The notes under the pieces are model-generated. The model was given only the letters and a program-made list of their open reading frames with translations, was not told where the DNA came from and did no database searches. Source: Caulobacteraceae bacterium (lineage in GTDB: Bacteria > Pseudomonadota > Alphaproteobacteria > Caulobacterales > Caulobacteraceae). Taken from it: DNA of 12,644 nucleotides. Of this stretch, positions 1-6,445 are shown piece by piece (positions within the stretch are counted from its first letter, which is position 1; each line of letters starts with the position of its first letter). The stretch covers positions 1-12,644 of the forward strand of contig JASLDZ010000228.1 of assembly GCA_030151985.1 (NCBI GenBank), read 5' to 3'. Both the position numbers and the translations under genes were made by a program.

Positions 1-1886
1 CGGAACGCGGCGCTGACGCCGAGCTGCAGCGGACCGCCCGGCAGGGTGAAGAGGTCCTTCTGCAGCGTGCCCTCGATCTGGCCGAGCTTGCTGTCCGAGT
101 ACTGGTCGAAGTTGGGCGAAATAAGGTTCCGAACCGCCGCGGTGTTGGCCGAGGGGTTGAGGAAGTTGTAGGCGCCGGTGTTCACCGCCGTCAGCAGCCC
201 CGAGATGAACAGGCCGCCCGCGGTCGTGTTGCGCAGGTTGCTTTCCGAGAAGGTGCCTTCCAAGTCGTAGTGCCAGTCGCCGTGCCAGTTGAAGGTGCCG
301 TTCAGGCCGGCGGCCAGGCGATAGGTTTGCGAGAACTGCTCGGTATAGGTCGGGATATCGCCGAAGCGGTAGTAGATCTGCGACGCGAGGCCCTGAGCCG
401 CGAACGGGTTGTTCGGGTTGAGCGTCGCGCCGGGCGAAGCGGCCGAGCAGACGAAGGTCCCGCTGCCCTGCGGGCAGACGTAGACCGGGAGCGTGATGCC
501 GGGCGAGCCGTCCGTGCGGTACGGCGCGACGCCGTTCGGCCCCGGCAGGCTGTAGTTGCGGATCGCGGTGGGCGTGCCGCCCGCGTACACGTCGTTCTGG
601 TAGTAGTTCGCCGAGAAGTAGGCCTGGGCGTCGCCGCCTAGCGCCTTGGTGGCGCGGAACGAGGCGCTGAAGCGCTTGTCGTCGGGCGAGATCACGCCGT
701 AGTCGCGGATCAGGTCCTGCTGGCAAAGGTTGACGTTGTTGTCGAAGCCGGAACCGGGCGCCAGGCCGCCGGCGGTCGCCTGACCGGGCGTGATGGTGAC
801 CGGCCGCAGCGGGCCGCAGCCGGAGGTCGGGCTGAACAGCTGGTAGTCGCCGACCGGCGTGCCGGTAGCGTCGACCGCGCGGAACAGCGGCACGATGGCG
901 CCGGTCCGGGACGTGAAGCCTTGGAACGAATTGTCGAACTGCAGGCCGCCGAACACCGCGTTCGTCTGGCAGGTGCGCGAGCCGTCCACCACGCTGGTGC
1001 CGCAGGTCGGGCTCAGGTCGGCGGTGTTATAGGGGTAGCCGCGGTCGTGGTTGTACAGCGCGCTGTCGTGCTCGTACTCCAGGCCCAGGTAGACGTTATA
1101 GCCGTCCCTGTTCAGGTTGCCGTGGCCGACGAGGACCTGGAAGTTGTTCTCAGGCCCGCCGCCGTGCTGGGAGACGCCGCCCTCGGCGCGCACCGTCAGG
1201 CCTTCGTAGGTCTTCTTGGTAATGACGTTGACCACGCCAGCGATGGCGTCGGCGCCGTAGATGGCCGAGGCGCCGTCCTTCAGCACCTGAAGGCGGTCGA
1301 TGATCACGTCGGGGATGGTGTTCAGGTCGACGAAGTTGCGCGTGCCGTCGTCGGCCAGCGGGTAGTAGGTCATCCGCAGCCCGTCGATCAGCGTCAGCGT
1401 CGAGTTGCTGGTCAGGCCGCGCAGCGAAGCGGTGGACGCGCCCGCCGCGAAGGCGCCTTGCGCGGTGAAGGAGTTCGGCAGCGCGGCCGCGCCGTTGGCG
1501 GCGATGTCCTGGATGCCTTCCTGAACCGTGGTGATGCCGCGGGCGTCGAGGTCGGCGGCGGTCACCGTGGTGATCGGCGCGGCCGTGTCCGACAGCTTGC
1601 GGCGCAGGATCGAGCCCGTGACCACGACCTCGGACACGGCGCTGGCGCCGGCGGCGGACTGGTCGGCGGTGTTCTGGGCGCCCGCAGGCTCGCCGGCGAC
1701 CGGAGCGTTGGAGGTCGTGGACCGGGCGGTCGCCGTGGCGTCGCCCGCGACGCCCGGAGCCGGGGTGGTGCTCTGGGTGGGAGCCTGGGTCTGGGTCTGG
1801 GCCATGGCTTGGCCCGAGAAGGCGGCCGCGGCGGCGAAGAGGGCTGTGGACGCAAGCAGGCCGGAACGACCGAGCTTCGTACGCAT
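1..1886 (-). CDS. TonB-dependent receptor, C-terminus beyond the window
   Basis: An outer-membrane receptor that would import a siderophore, sugar or other ligand using TonB/ExbBD energy. The frame stays open from the ATG to the left edge (628 codons plus two bases), so only the 3' end is missing. Residues 1-29 form a Sec signal peptide ending in AMA before Gln30. Residues 30-84 are a Gln/Thr/Pro/Ala-rich linker, followed by a TonB-box-like VSEVVVTGS (84-92). The plug domain spans about 100-225, with conserved LRGL, LIDG, VLKDGASAIYGADAIAGVVN and VITKK elements; after that come alternating Tyr/Asn-rich beta-barrel segments with paired cysteines in likely surface loops. GGAG at 1899-1896, 9 nt before the ATG, supports the start. 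No neighbouring gene reveals the ligand. The low-complexity linker is longer than usual. The family call is firm; the substrate is unknown. Confidence 0.95.
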   Translation of the reverse strand, partial: MRTKLGRSGLLASTALFAAAAAFSGQAMAQTQTQAPTQSTTPAPGVAGDATATARSTTSNAPVAGEPAGAQNTADQSAAGASAVSEVVVTGSILRRKLSDTAAPITTVTAADLDARGITTVQEGIQDIAANGAAALPNSFTAQGAFAAGASTASLRGLTSNSTLTLIDGLRMTYYPLADDGTRNFVDLNTIPDVIIDRLQVLKDGASAIYGADAIAGVVNVITKKTYEGLTVRAEGGVSQHGGGPENNFQVLVGHGNLNRDGYNVYLGLEYEHDSALYNHDRGYPYNTADLSPTCGTSVVDGSRTCQTNAVFGGLQFDNSFQGFTSRTGAIVPLFRAVDATGTPVGDYQLFSPTSGCGPLRPVTITPGQATAGGLAPGSGFDNNVNLCQQDLIRDYGVISPDDKRFSASFRATKALGGDAQAYFSANYYQNDVYAGGTPTAIRNYSLPGPNGVAPYRTDGSPGITLPVYVCPQGSGTFVCSAASPGATLNPNNPFAAQGLASQIYYRFGDIPTYTEQFSQTYRLAAGLNGTFNWHGDWHYDLEGTFSESNLRNTTAGGLFISGLLTAVNTGAYNFLNPSANTAAVRNLISPNFDQYSDSKLGQIEGTLQKDLFTLPGGPLQLGVSAAF

Positions 1887-2191
1887 GGATGGCGTCTCCG
1901 AGGGGCTTGGGCGCGGCGCAGTCATCCGCCGTCGCCAGATGGAGGACCCATGCGCGCTCGGTAAATCGCTCGTCCAGCCGCAGACATGTTTCTGACGCTA
2001 CGTCGTCTTCCGCCTGTCGCCGCGACACCACACTTATTGCGGATTATTGCCGCTCCGCCTCAAGCCGGGTGCAAAATGCGTCAAACCCATGGCCATTTCA
2101 CTGAAGCATTGTTTGTTTCAATATGGATATGCTTCGCCACATCCTCAGGTCGTGTAGAGAAGCGAACGACGACGCCCGCTTGCGCGGAGGT
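1887..2191. promoter_or_regulatory. Upstream region of the TonB receptor, no gene seen
   Basis: About 300 bp between the receptor start and the rightward element beginning near 2192. It is visibly more AT-rich than the coding DNA, especially 2030-2140, as expected for a promoter region serving the receptor on the minus strand and perhaps the short unit on the plus strand. A TTGACG hexamer lies at 2084-2079 on the minus strand, but no convincing -10 box sits at the right distance. A TTGTTT/TATGCT pair at 2109-2133 on the plus strand has only a 13-nt spacer. I see no convincing coding frame, tRNA or repeat here. Confidence 0.35.
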
Positions 2192-2229
2192 TGAGACTCC
2201 CCCACCTTGGGCGTCCTGCCCAACAGCTG

Positions 2230-2245
2230 AAAGGAGGTGATCCAG
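2230..2245 (+). promoter_or_regulatory. Extended Shine-Dalgarno, perfect complement of the 16S rRNA 3' end
   Basis: AAAGGAGGTGATCCAG is the exact reverse complement of the common bacterial 16S 3' terminus CTGGATCACCTCCTTT, a 16-nt match where ordinary ribosome-binding sites use 4-8 nt. The core AGGAGG (2232-2237) sits 7 nt before a GTG at 2245, ideal spacing for initiation. Part of it (2235-2239) can pair with CACCT at 2203-2207, so access may be regulated. The match is seen directly; the role is inferred. Confidence 0.6.
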
Positions 2246-2313
2246 TGTCTCATTGTCTCCAACTGCGGTCCGACCGCGCGACCTGGAGCCTTGGAAACGG
2301 GGTTTCCGCCTGA
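2245..2313 (+). CDS. Possible 22-residue small protein or leader peptide
   Basis: A GTG-start frame of 22 sense codons and a TGA, placed 7 nt after the extended ribosome-binding site. The peptide reads MSHCLQLRSDRATWSLGNGV followed by Ser-Ala. It has no signal peptide, membrane segment or motif I know, and no run of one amino acid that would suggest a classical amino-acid attenuator. The frame stops just after the GGAAAC/GTTTCC hairpin and before the other hairpins and the terminator. A second GTG at 2237 opens a longer frame that runs straight through the terminator stem, so it is less likely. Support rests on the ribosome-binding site alone, and the sequence could instead be part of an untranslated RNA. 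Confidence 0.3.
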   Translation: MSHCLQLRSDRATWSLGNGVSA

Positions 2314-2373
2314 AGGCCCTGACGGGCTGACAGGTTCGCGTCGCGCGGCCAAGGCCGCGGCTACGACGATGGA

Positions 2374-2405
2374 GGGCCGCCCCGGGGAACCGGGGCGGCC
2401 CTTTT
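2374..2405 (+). terminator. Strong intrinsic terminator
   Basis: A perfect 12-bp GC stem (GGGCCGCCCCGG 2374-2385 with CCGGGGCGGCCC 2390-2401), a GGAA tetraloop and a following TTTT (2402-2405). The T-run lies only on the plus-strand side, so it ends a rightward transcript. It also lies 27 nt beyond the stop codon of the convergent SDR gene, where the hairpin alone might protect that mRNA end. Confidence 0.8.
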
Positions 2406-2431
2406 CGCGTCCGCCGGAGCGGAGTTCGGCG

Positions 2432-3493
2432 TCAGACGTCCTTGGCGCTGTCGCCGGCGGTCACCTCGTAGCTCGCGCCGGTCACCAGCGCCGCCGCGTC
2501 CGAAGCCAGGAAGACGGCGACCGGCGAGATGTCGTCGGGCTGCAGCCAGCCCACCTTCATCGGGACCGAAGGGGCGCGCTTGTCCCATGCCTGCTGGGCG
2601 GTGGGATGCTCGGGCGGCGGCTCGCCGTTCTCGGCCATGCTGTTCTTGAACCGCTTCTCGTAGCGGGTGAGGCCGGTGTCCACGAGGCCCGGTATGATGC
2701 AGTTGACGGTGACGTTGTGCTCGCCGAGCTCCAACGCCGCGGACTTCATCAGGCCGATGATCGCGTGCTTGGAGGCGGAGTAGCTGGACGCGTTCTTGGT
2801 GCCGTGCTTGCCCTGCATGGAGGAGAGCAGGATCAGCCGACCCGACTTGCTCGCCACCATCTTGGGCGCGAAGGCCCGCACCGTGTTTGCGGTGCCGTTG
2901 ACGTTGTTGTCGATCACGTCGGTCCACTCGTAGTCCTCCATCTCCAGCAGCGGCTTCCAGCGCTGGATGGCAGCGTCGGCGACGACGATGTCGACCTTGC
3001 CGTAGGTGCGCTCCACCTGGTCGGCGAGGCGGCGCATGGCGGCCATGTCGCGGATGTCGGCCTGCACGCCCTCCCCCCGTCGTCCGTAGGCCTTGATCTG
3101 GCGCACCGTCTCTTGGAGGTCCTCGGGCGTGGAGGGCTTGGCGTCGTTGGCGGGCGAGGCCCGCTTGCAGATATCCACCGCCACGACGTCGGCCCCGTTG
3201 GCGGCGAGCTCCACGGCGATCGCGCGCCCGATGCCGCGCGCAGCGCCGGTGACGACCGCCACCTTGCCGTTCAGCTGCGAGCCGCGCCCCGGCTTGATCG
3301 GCCCGGCGCTGCGCTCGGGCGGCGGCTCGGGCATGGGCTGGCCGTTGTAGGTGCGAGGTTCGGTGTCGGAGCGGCCGTCCGGCGTCGACGCGGCCTGTGC
3401 GGCGGTCGCGCCGGTCGCCGCGCCCGCCAGCGCGGCGCCCGCGAGCACCGTGCGGCGGCCGAGGGTGAAGAGGGGCGAGGACTCGTCGGCCAT
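2432..3493 (-). CDS. Tat-signal short-chain dehydrogenase/reductase
   Basis: A 353-residue NAD(P)-dependent oxidoreductase. GGAG (3503-3500), 6 nt before the ATG, supports the start. Residues 11-34 look like a twin-arginine signal (LGRRTVLAG, then an Ala-rich stretch), so the enzyme may work in the periplasm after folding with its cofactor. A Pro-rich spacer (36-75) precedes the SDR core: TGAARGIG 82-89, active-site Asn in the NNVNG stretch (196-200), Ser224/225, and Tyr238 with Lys242 (YSASK). The usual NAG motif is replaced by ADAA (172-175). VDIC followed by a TPEDL-containing insert (106-150) resembles the SDR subfamily coupled to mycofactocin, but no mycofactocin gene is visible. It lies 92 bp downstream of isovaleryl-CoA dehydrogenase on the same strand. 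The SDR family is certain; the substrate is unknown and export is probable. Confidence 0.9.
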   Translation of the reverse strand: MADESSPLFTLGRRTVLAGAALAGAATGATAAQAASTPDGRSDTEPRTYNGQPMPEPPPERSAGPIKPGRGSQLNGKVAVVTGAARGIGRAIAVELAANGADVVAVDICKRASPANDAKPSTPEDLQETVRQIKAYGRRGEGVQADIRDMAAMRRLADQVERTYGKVDIVVADAAIQRWKPLLEMEDYEWTDVIDNNVNGTANTVRAFAPKMVASKSGRLILLSSMQGKHGTKNASSYSASKHAIIGLMKSAALELGEHNVTVNCIIPGLVDTGLTRYEKRFKNSMAENGEPPPEHPTAQQAWDKRAPSVPMKVGWLQPDDISPVAVFLASDAAALVTGASYEVTAGDSAKDV

Positions 3494-3585
3494 GAAGCGC
3501 TCCGTTTGGATACGTGAGCGGTCAACCCCGTCGCGCGGTCGAGAGTTCGCCCCCGCTCGCCTTACATGATTGGCAGGAAGCGCAG

Positions 3586-4755
3586 TCAGCCGGCCCCGAT
3601 CAGCTCGCGGCCGATCAGGAAGCGCCGGATCTCGTTGGTGCCGGCGCCGATGTCGTAGAGCTTGGCGTCGCGCATCAGGCGCTCGACCGGCCAGTCCTTC
3701 AGGTAGCCCGCGCCGCCCAGCGCCTGGATCGCCTCGAGCGTCGTCTTCACCGCATTCTCCGACGCCAGGAGGATGGCGCCCGCGGCGTCGAAGCGGGTGG
3801 TGCGGCCGGCGTCGCAGGCGCGCGCGACCGCGTAGACGTAGGCCTTGGCCGAATTCAGGGCGACGTACATGTCGGCCACCTTGCCCTGCATCAGCTGGAA
3901 GCTTCCGATCGCCTTTCCGAACTGCTTGCGGTCGCGGACGTAGGGCAGCACCACGTCCAGGCAGGCCTGCATGATGCCGAGCGGTCCGGCGCTCAGCACC
4001 GCACGCTCGTAGTCCAGGCCCGACATCAGCACGCCCGCGCCGCCGCCGACGGGGCCCATGACGTTCTCCTCCGGCACCTCGCAGTCCTCGAACACGAGTT
4101 CGCCGGTGTCGGAGCCGCGCATGCCCATCTTGTCCAGCTTCTGGGCGCAGCGGTAACCCGCGAACTCCTTCTCGATCAGGAAGGCGGTGACGCCCCGGCT
4201 GGCGCCCTCCGGATCGGTCTTGGCGTAGACCACCAGCGTGTCGGCGTGGGGCGCGTTGGTGATCCAGAACTTCGTGCCGTTCAGCACGTAGCGGTCGCCC
4301 CGCTTGTCGGCGCGCAGCTTCATCGAGATCACGTCCGAGCCCGAACCCGCCTCGCTCATGGCCAGCGCGCCGACGTGCTCGCCGCTGATGAGCTTGGGCA
4401 GGTAACGGCGCTTCTGCTCCGGCGTACCCCAGCGGCGGATCTGGTTCACGCACAGGTTGGAGTGCGCGCCGTAGCTCAGGCCGACGGAGGCGGAGGCGCG
4501 GGAGACCTCCTCCATGGCGACCACGTGCTCCAGGTAGCCGAGGCCGAGGCCGCCGTCCGCCTCCTCCACCGTGATCCCGTGCAGGCCGAGCTCGCCCATC
4601 GGCTCCCATAAGTCGCGGGGAAAGGCGTTGGTCTCGTCGATCTTGGCCGCGATCGGCGCGATGCGGTCGGCGGCGAAGCGGGCGGTGGTGTCGCGGATGG
4701 CGTCGGCGGTCTCGCCGAGGCCGAAGTCCATGGAAGGGCCGGTGTTCGGGATCAT
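3586..4755 (-). CDS. ivd: Isovaleryl-CoA dehydrogenase
   Basis: A FAD-dependent acyl-CoA dehydrogenase of leucine catabolism that oxidises isovaleryl-CoA to 3-methylcrotonyl-CoA and passes electrons to ETF. The 389-residue length is normal for the family. Visible signatures are LAMSEAGSGSD (131-141) and WITNA (164-168) for flavin and substrate binding, the catalytic Glu250 in GLDYERAVLSAGPLG (the isovaleryl-type position, unlike medium-chain enzymes), the RKQFGKAIGSFQLMQGK stretch (276-292), and ALGGAGYLKDWPVERLMRDA with IGAGTNEIRR near the C-terminus. The ATG at 4755 matches the typical N-terminus of the family; a second ATG at 4731 is possible, and neither has a clear ribosome-binding site. 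Other leucine-pathway genes (methylcrotonyl-CoA carboxylase, HMG-CoA lyase) are not beside it. It begins 44 bp after spmX ends. A related branched-chain acyl-CoA substrate cannot be excluded. Confidence 0.93.
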   Translation of the reverse strand: MIPNTGPSMDFGLGETADAIRDTTARFAADRIAPIAAKIDETNAFPRDLWEPMGELGLHGITVEEADGGLGLGYLEHVVAMEEVSRASASVGLSYGAHSNLCVNQIRRWGTPEQKRRYLPKLISGEHVGALAMSEAGSGSDVISMKLRADKRGDRYVLNGTKFWITNAPHADTLVVYAKTDPEGASRGVTAFLIEKEFAGYRCAQKLDKMGMRGSDTGELVFEDCEVPEENVMGPVGGGAGVLMSGLDYERAVLSAGPLGIMQACLDVVLPYVRDRKQFGKAIGSFQLMQGKVADMYVALNSAKAYVYAVARACDAGRTTRFDAAGAILLASENAVKTTLEAIQALGGAGYLKDWPVERLMRDAKLYDIGAGTNEIRRFLIGRELIGAG

Positions 4756-4799
4756 GGCGCGGGGCGTAGCACGCAGGCGCCGGACGGCGAAGCGGGGCG

Positions 4800-5915
4800 T
4801 CAGTCCTCGTCGCGGCGGCGCGGCCCTATCAGGTGCAGCGAGGCCGGCGTCATGGCCGCGATCCCCAGGAGGCCCAGCCCCAACCAAGCCAGCGACGGCG
4901 TTTGGTAGGTCTTCAGGACGGCGAACGCGAACACGACCAAACCGAGGACGCCCAGCACGAAGGCGGGCGCGCGCAGGGAGGGGGGCGAGACGCGCGGCTC
5001 GGCCGGACCGGGGCCGGGCGACGCGCGGAGTGGCGCCTTCCTGACCATGGTCGGCGCGGGCTCGACCGGGATGGACGAGGGCTCGGAGGGCGATGCGGCG
5101 GTCTGCGGCTCGGGCGGGATGACGGCGGCCGGTCGCGCCGCCGGAACGATCTGCGGAACGGCGACGACCGGCGGCGGCTCAGGCTCCGCTTCCGAGGCGA
5201 GCTCAGGCTCGCGTTCGGGTTCGGGCGAAGGATCGGGTTCGGGGAAAGGTTCAGGCTCTGAAACGGGAGACTCGCGAAGCGGCGCCCGCCCGGCGGCCGG
5301 CTCCGTCCGCATCAGCCGATCCAGGCGCGCGGAGAGGGCGGCGACGGCCGCGAGCGCCGCGGACGGCGCGGGCTCGTCCGCTCCGCCGTCGAGCCGCCGC
5401 ACCCTGCGGCCGTCGTCCAGCGCCTCCGCGAGCGCGAGGGCGGCCGCGTCCTCCTCGGGCTTCAGGAGGGCCGAGGGCGTGGCCTCGAAACCGGCCGGCG
5501 GCTCCAGGAACCGCGCCTTCTCCGCCGCGCGCCGCCGGACGAGGACGTCGATCACCTGCGGGTCGCCCGCGATCCTGGCGCAGCGCCACAGTTCCATGGC
5601 GGCGGCGGCGGCCAGCGCGGCGCCGGCGTTCAGCCGCCTCAGCACGGCCGAGCGGGCGAACCCGTGCGCCCCCACGCTGAAGGCGAAGGAGAGCAGCGCG
5701 TCGAATTGCGGGCCGGAGACGGGCGCCCGCACCAGCGGCTCGATCTCGGCCGCCAGCCGCGACAGGTCGAACAGGAGCAGGGCGCGCGCCTCGGCGGCGG
5801 TGATCCGCCGGCCGGGATCGGCGGCGCTCACGTGACCGTGGCCGATGACGAAGCCGCCCTGCGGCAAGGCCGCCGCCTCCAGGCGCAGGCCCTCGAGCCG
5901 CTGCACGAGCGCCAC
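4800..5915 (-). CDS. spmX: SpmX-like polarity protein (degenerate GH24 lysozyme domain, two membrane segments)
   Basis: In Caulobacter, SpmX sits at the stalked pole and positions and activates the histidine kinase DivJ; its muramidase domain was co-opted from a phage-type lysozyme and has lost hydrolytic function. The same layout is seen here: a GH24-like domain (about 1-145; LEGLRL, IGHGH 24-28, FDALLSFAFSVG 71-82, MELWR, VRRRAAEKARFL 126-137), a helical Ala/Arg-rich part, a Pro/Glu-rich acidic linker (about 218-310), and two closely spaced C-terminal membrane segments (about 317-335 and 341-363) before a charged RRRDED end. Ungapped alignment to T4 lysozyme keeps the catalytic Glu (E8) but puts Leu17 and Val23 at the Asp20 and Thr26 positions. 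The GTG at 5915 is the last normal start codon, yet family-like sequence (RVTPDA) continues upstream in frame. A CTG at 5957 is one possible true start. Confidence 0.8.
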   Translation of the reverse strand: MALVQRLEGLRLEAAALPQGGFVIGHGHVSAADPGRRITAAEARALLLFDLSRLAAEIEPLVRAPVSGPQFDALLSFAFSVGAHGFARSAVLRRLNAGAALAAAAAMELWRCARIAGDPQVIDVLVRRRAAEKARFLEPPAGFEATPSALLKPEEDAAALALAEALDDGRRVRRLDGGADEPAPSAALAAVAALSARLDRLMRTEPAAGRAPLRESPVSEPEPFPEPDPSPEPEREPELASEAEPEPPPVVAVPQIVPAARPAAVIPPEPQTAASPSEPSSIPVEPAPTMVRKAPLRASPGPGPAEPRVSPPSLRAPAFVLGVLGLVVFAFAVLKTYQTPSLAWLGLGLLGIAAMTPASLHLIGPRRRDED

Positions 5916-5994
5916 GGCGTCCGGCGTGACGCGGGGATGGAGGGCGGTCTGGGTCAGGACGGAACGCTCGCGCAGGAACGCGACCCCCGTCGCA

Positions 5995-6024
5995 AGAACG
6001 CCGCCGGCGAGGCGGCGGCGTTCT
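5995..6024 (-). terminator. Hairpin behind tRNA-Leu, probable terminator
   Basis: On the minus strand AGAACGCCGCC (6024-6014) pairs perfectly with GGCGGCGTTCT (6005-5995) around an 8-nt loop, 12 nt after the tRNA CCA end. The descending arm ends in TTCTT rather than a long T-run, so termination may be partial. It separates the tRNA from spmX, leaving spmX little room for its own promoter (about 40-80 bp). Confidence 0.55.
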
Positions 6025-6035
6025 GGTCTTCAGGC

Positions 6036-6120
6036 TGGTGCGGTCGAGAAGACTCGAACTTCCACGGGTTGCCCCACAGCGACCTCAACGCTGCGCGTCT
6101 ACCAATTCCGCCACGACCGC
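6036..6120 (-). tRNA. tRNA-Leu (anticodon GAG), CCA encoded
   Basis: An 85-nt class II tRNA. The acceptor stem GCGGTCG/CGACCGC is perfect and is followed by discriminator A and an encoded CCA (6038-6036). The D-arm contains GAATTGGTAGAC. The anticodon arm is CAGCG-TTGAGGT-CGCTG with GAG at 6086-6084. A long variable arm (GGGGCAACCCG) is typical of leucine tRNAs, and the T-arm carries TTCGAGT. It decodes CUC and CUU. Upstream, GCTACCC at 6145-6139 resembles an alphaproteobacterial -10 element, but no good -35 box is seen. It lies 67 bp after the stop codon of the SpoA gene on the same strand, so read-through from there is also possible. Confidence 0.97.
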
Positions 6121-6187
6121 TCGCTTCGGAGGCGCGGTGGGTAGCAAAGCGCGCCCCGCATGGGAAGGGGCAGGCCCGCATCGCGGC

Positions 6188-6445
6188 CTAGGCGATCTGG
6201 CCGCCGGCCATGAAGTCGTAGACGTTGGCCGCGCGGGTGACGGTGATGGCGATCTTGTCGTCGGCGATCTGGATCTCGCCGCGGGCGACCGGATGGTTGT
6301 TGGCCAGGATCCACACCTCGTCGTGCTCGCGCGCGTCGAGCGGGATGACCGCGCCCCGGCCCATCTTCAGGAGCTGCGCCATGGGGAGCTGCGAGCGGCC
6401 GAGGACCACCGAGATCTCCACCTGGACGGACTCGACCTGACCCAC
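6188..6445 (-). CDS. Stand-alone SpoA-domain protein, FliN-like
   Basis: An 85-residue protein that is almost entirely one SpoA (FliN/FliM C-terminal) domain, the fold that builds the flagellar C-ring or type III sorting platform. Typical marks are VEISVVLGRSQLPMAQLLKMGRGAVIPLD (the strand, helix and GRG turn; residues 9-37), NNHPVARGEI (49-58) with the conserved V-A-R-G-E, and VYDFMAGG at the end. It lacks the acidic N-terminal extension usual for FliN. The GTG at 6445 gives a start just before the domain, with GGGG about 8 nt upstream; a GTG at 6496 would add 17 low-complexity residues and is less likely. No other flagellar gene is in view, so this may be a FliN paralogue rather than the main motor-switch subunit. 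Confidence 0.8.
   Translation of the reverse strand: MGQVESVQVEISVVLGRSQLPMAQLLKMGRGAVIPLDAREHDEVWILANNHPVARGEIQIADDKIAITVTRAANVYDFMAGGQIA

Larger units (their letters stand above)
2192..2405 (+). ncRNA. Unidentified short structured transcription unit
   Basis: A compact rightward element I do not recognise. It begins with sequence able to fold into a nested stem: TGAGAC 2192-2197 with GTCTCA 2247-2252, CACCT 2203-2207 with AGGTG 2235-2239, and GGGC 2209-2212 with GCCC 2218-2221. It then holds a very strong ribosome-binding-like sequence, a 22-codon frame and a run of hairpins: GGAAAC/GTTTCC at 2293-2307, GCCC/GGGC at 2316-2327 and CGCGGCC/GGCCGCG at 2344-2359. It ends in a clear intrinsic terminator. 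It could be a small RNA, a leader with a small ORF, or a small-protein mRNA. The terminator faces only this way, which argues for real rightward transcription that ends before the convergent SDR gene. The boundaries are estimates; no promoter was identified. Confidence 0.4.

Noticed and set aside
921..1964. A long plus-strand open frame across the receptor gene
   Set aside because: It is antisense to a receptor with signal peptide and plug motifs; its product is Val/Arg/Gly-rich without domains, a usual effect of high GC content.
2225..2250. A 16S rRNA 3' fragment on the minus strand
   Set aside because: Only the last 16 bases match; the sequence before and after does not resemble the 16S penultimate helix or a spacer, so a functional ribosome-binding sequence is the better reading.
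3494..4609. An upstream extension of the SDR frame through the dehydrogenase gene, suggesting a 725-residue fusion
   Set aside because: The part before the ATG at 3493 is Arg/Gly-rich shadow sequence antisense-free but out of frame with isovaleryl-CoA dehydrogenase; the SDR has its own ribosome-binding site and Tat signal.
3514..4611. A 365-codon plus-strand frame opposite isovaleryl-CoA dehydrogenase
   Set aside because: The composition is His/Val/Ala/Arg-rich, no motif is present, and the opposite strand encodes a complete, well-conserved enzyme.
5170..5270. A tandem repeat of Ser/Gly-type codons suggestive of a repeat element
   Set aside because: It encodes the Pro/Glu-rich linker of the SpmX-like protein on the minus strand; the units are irregular.
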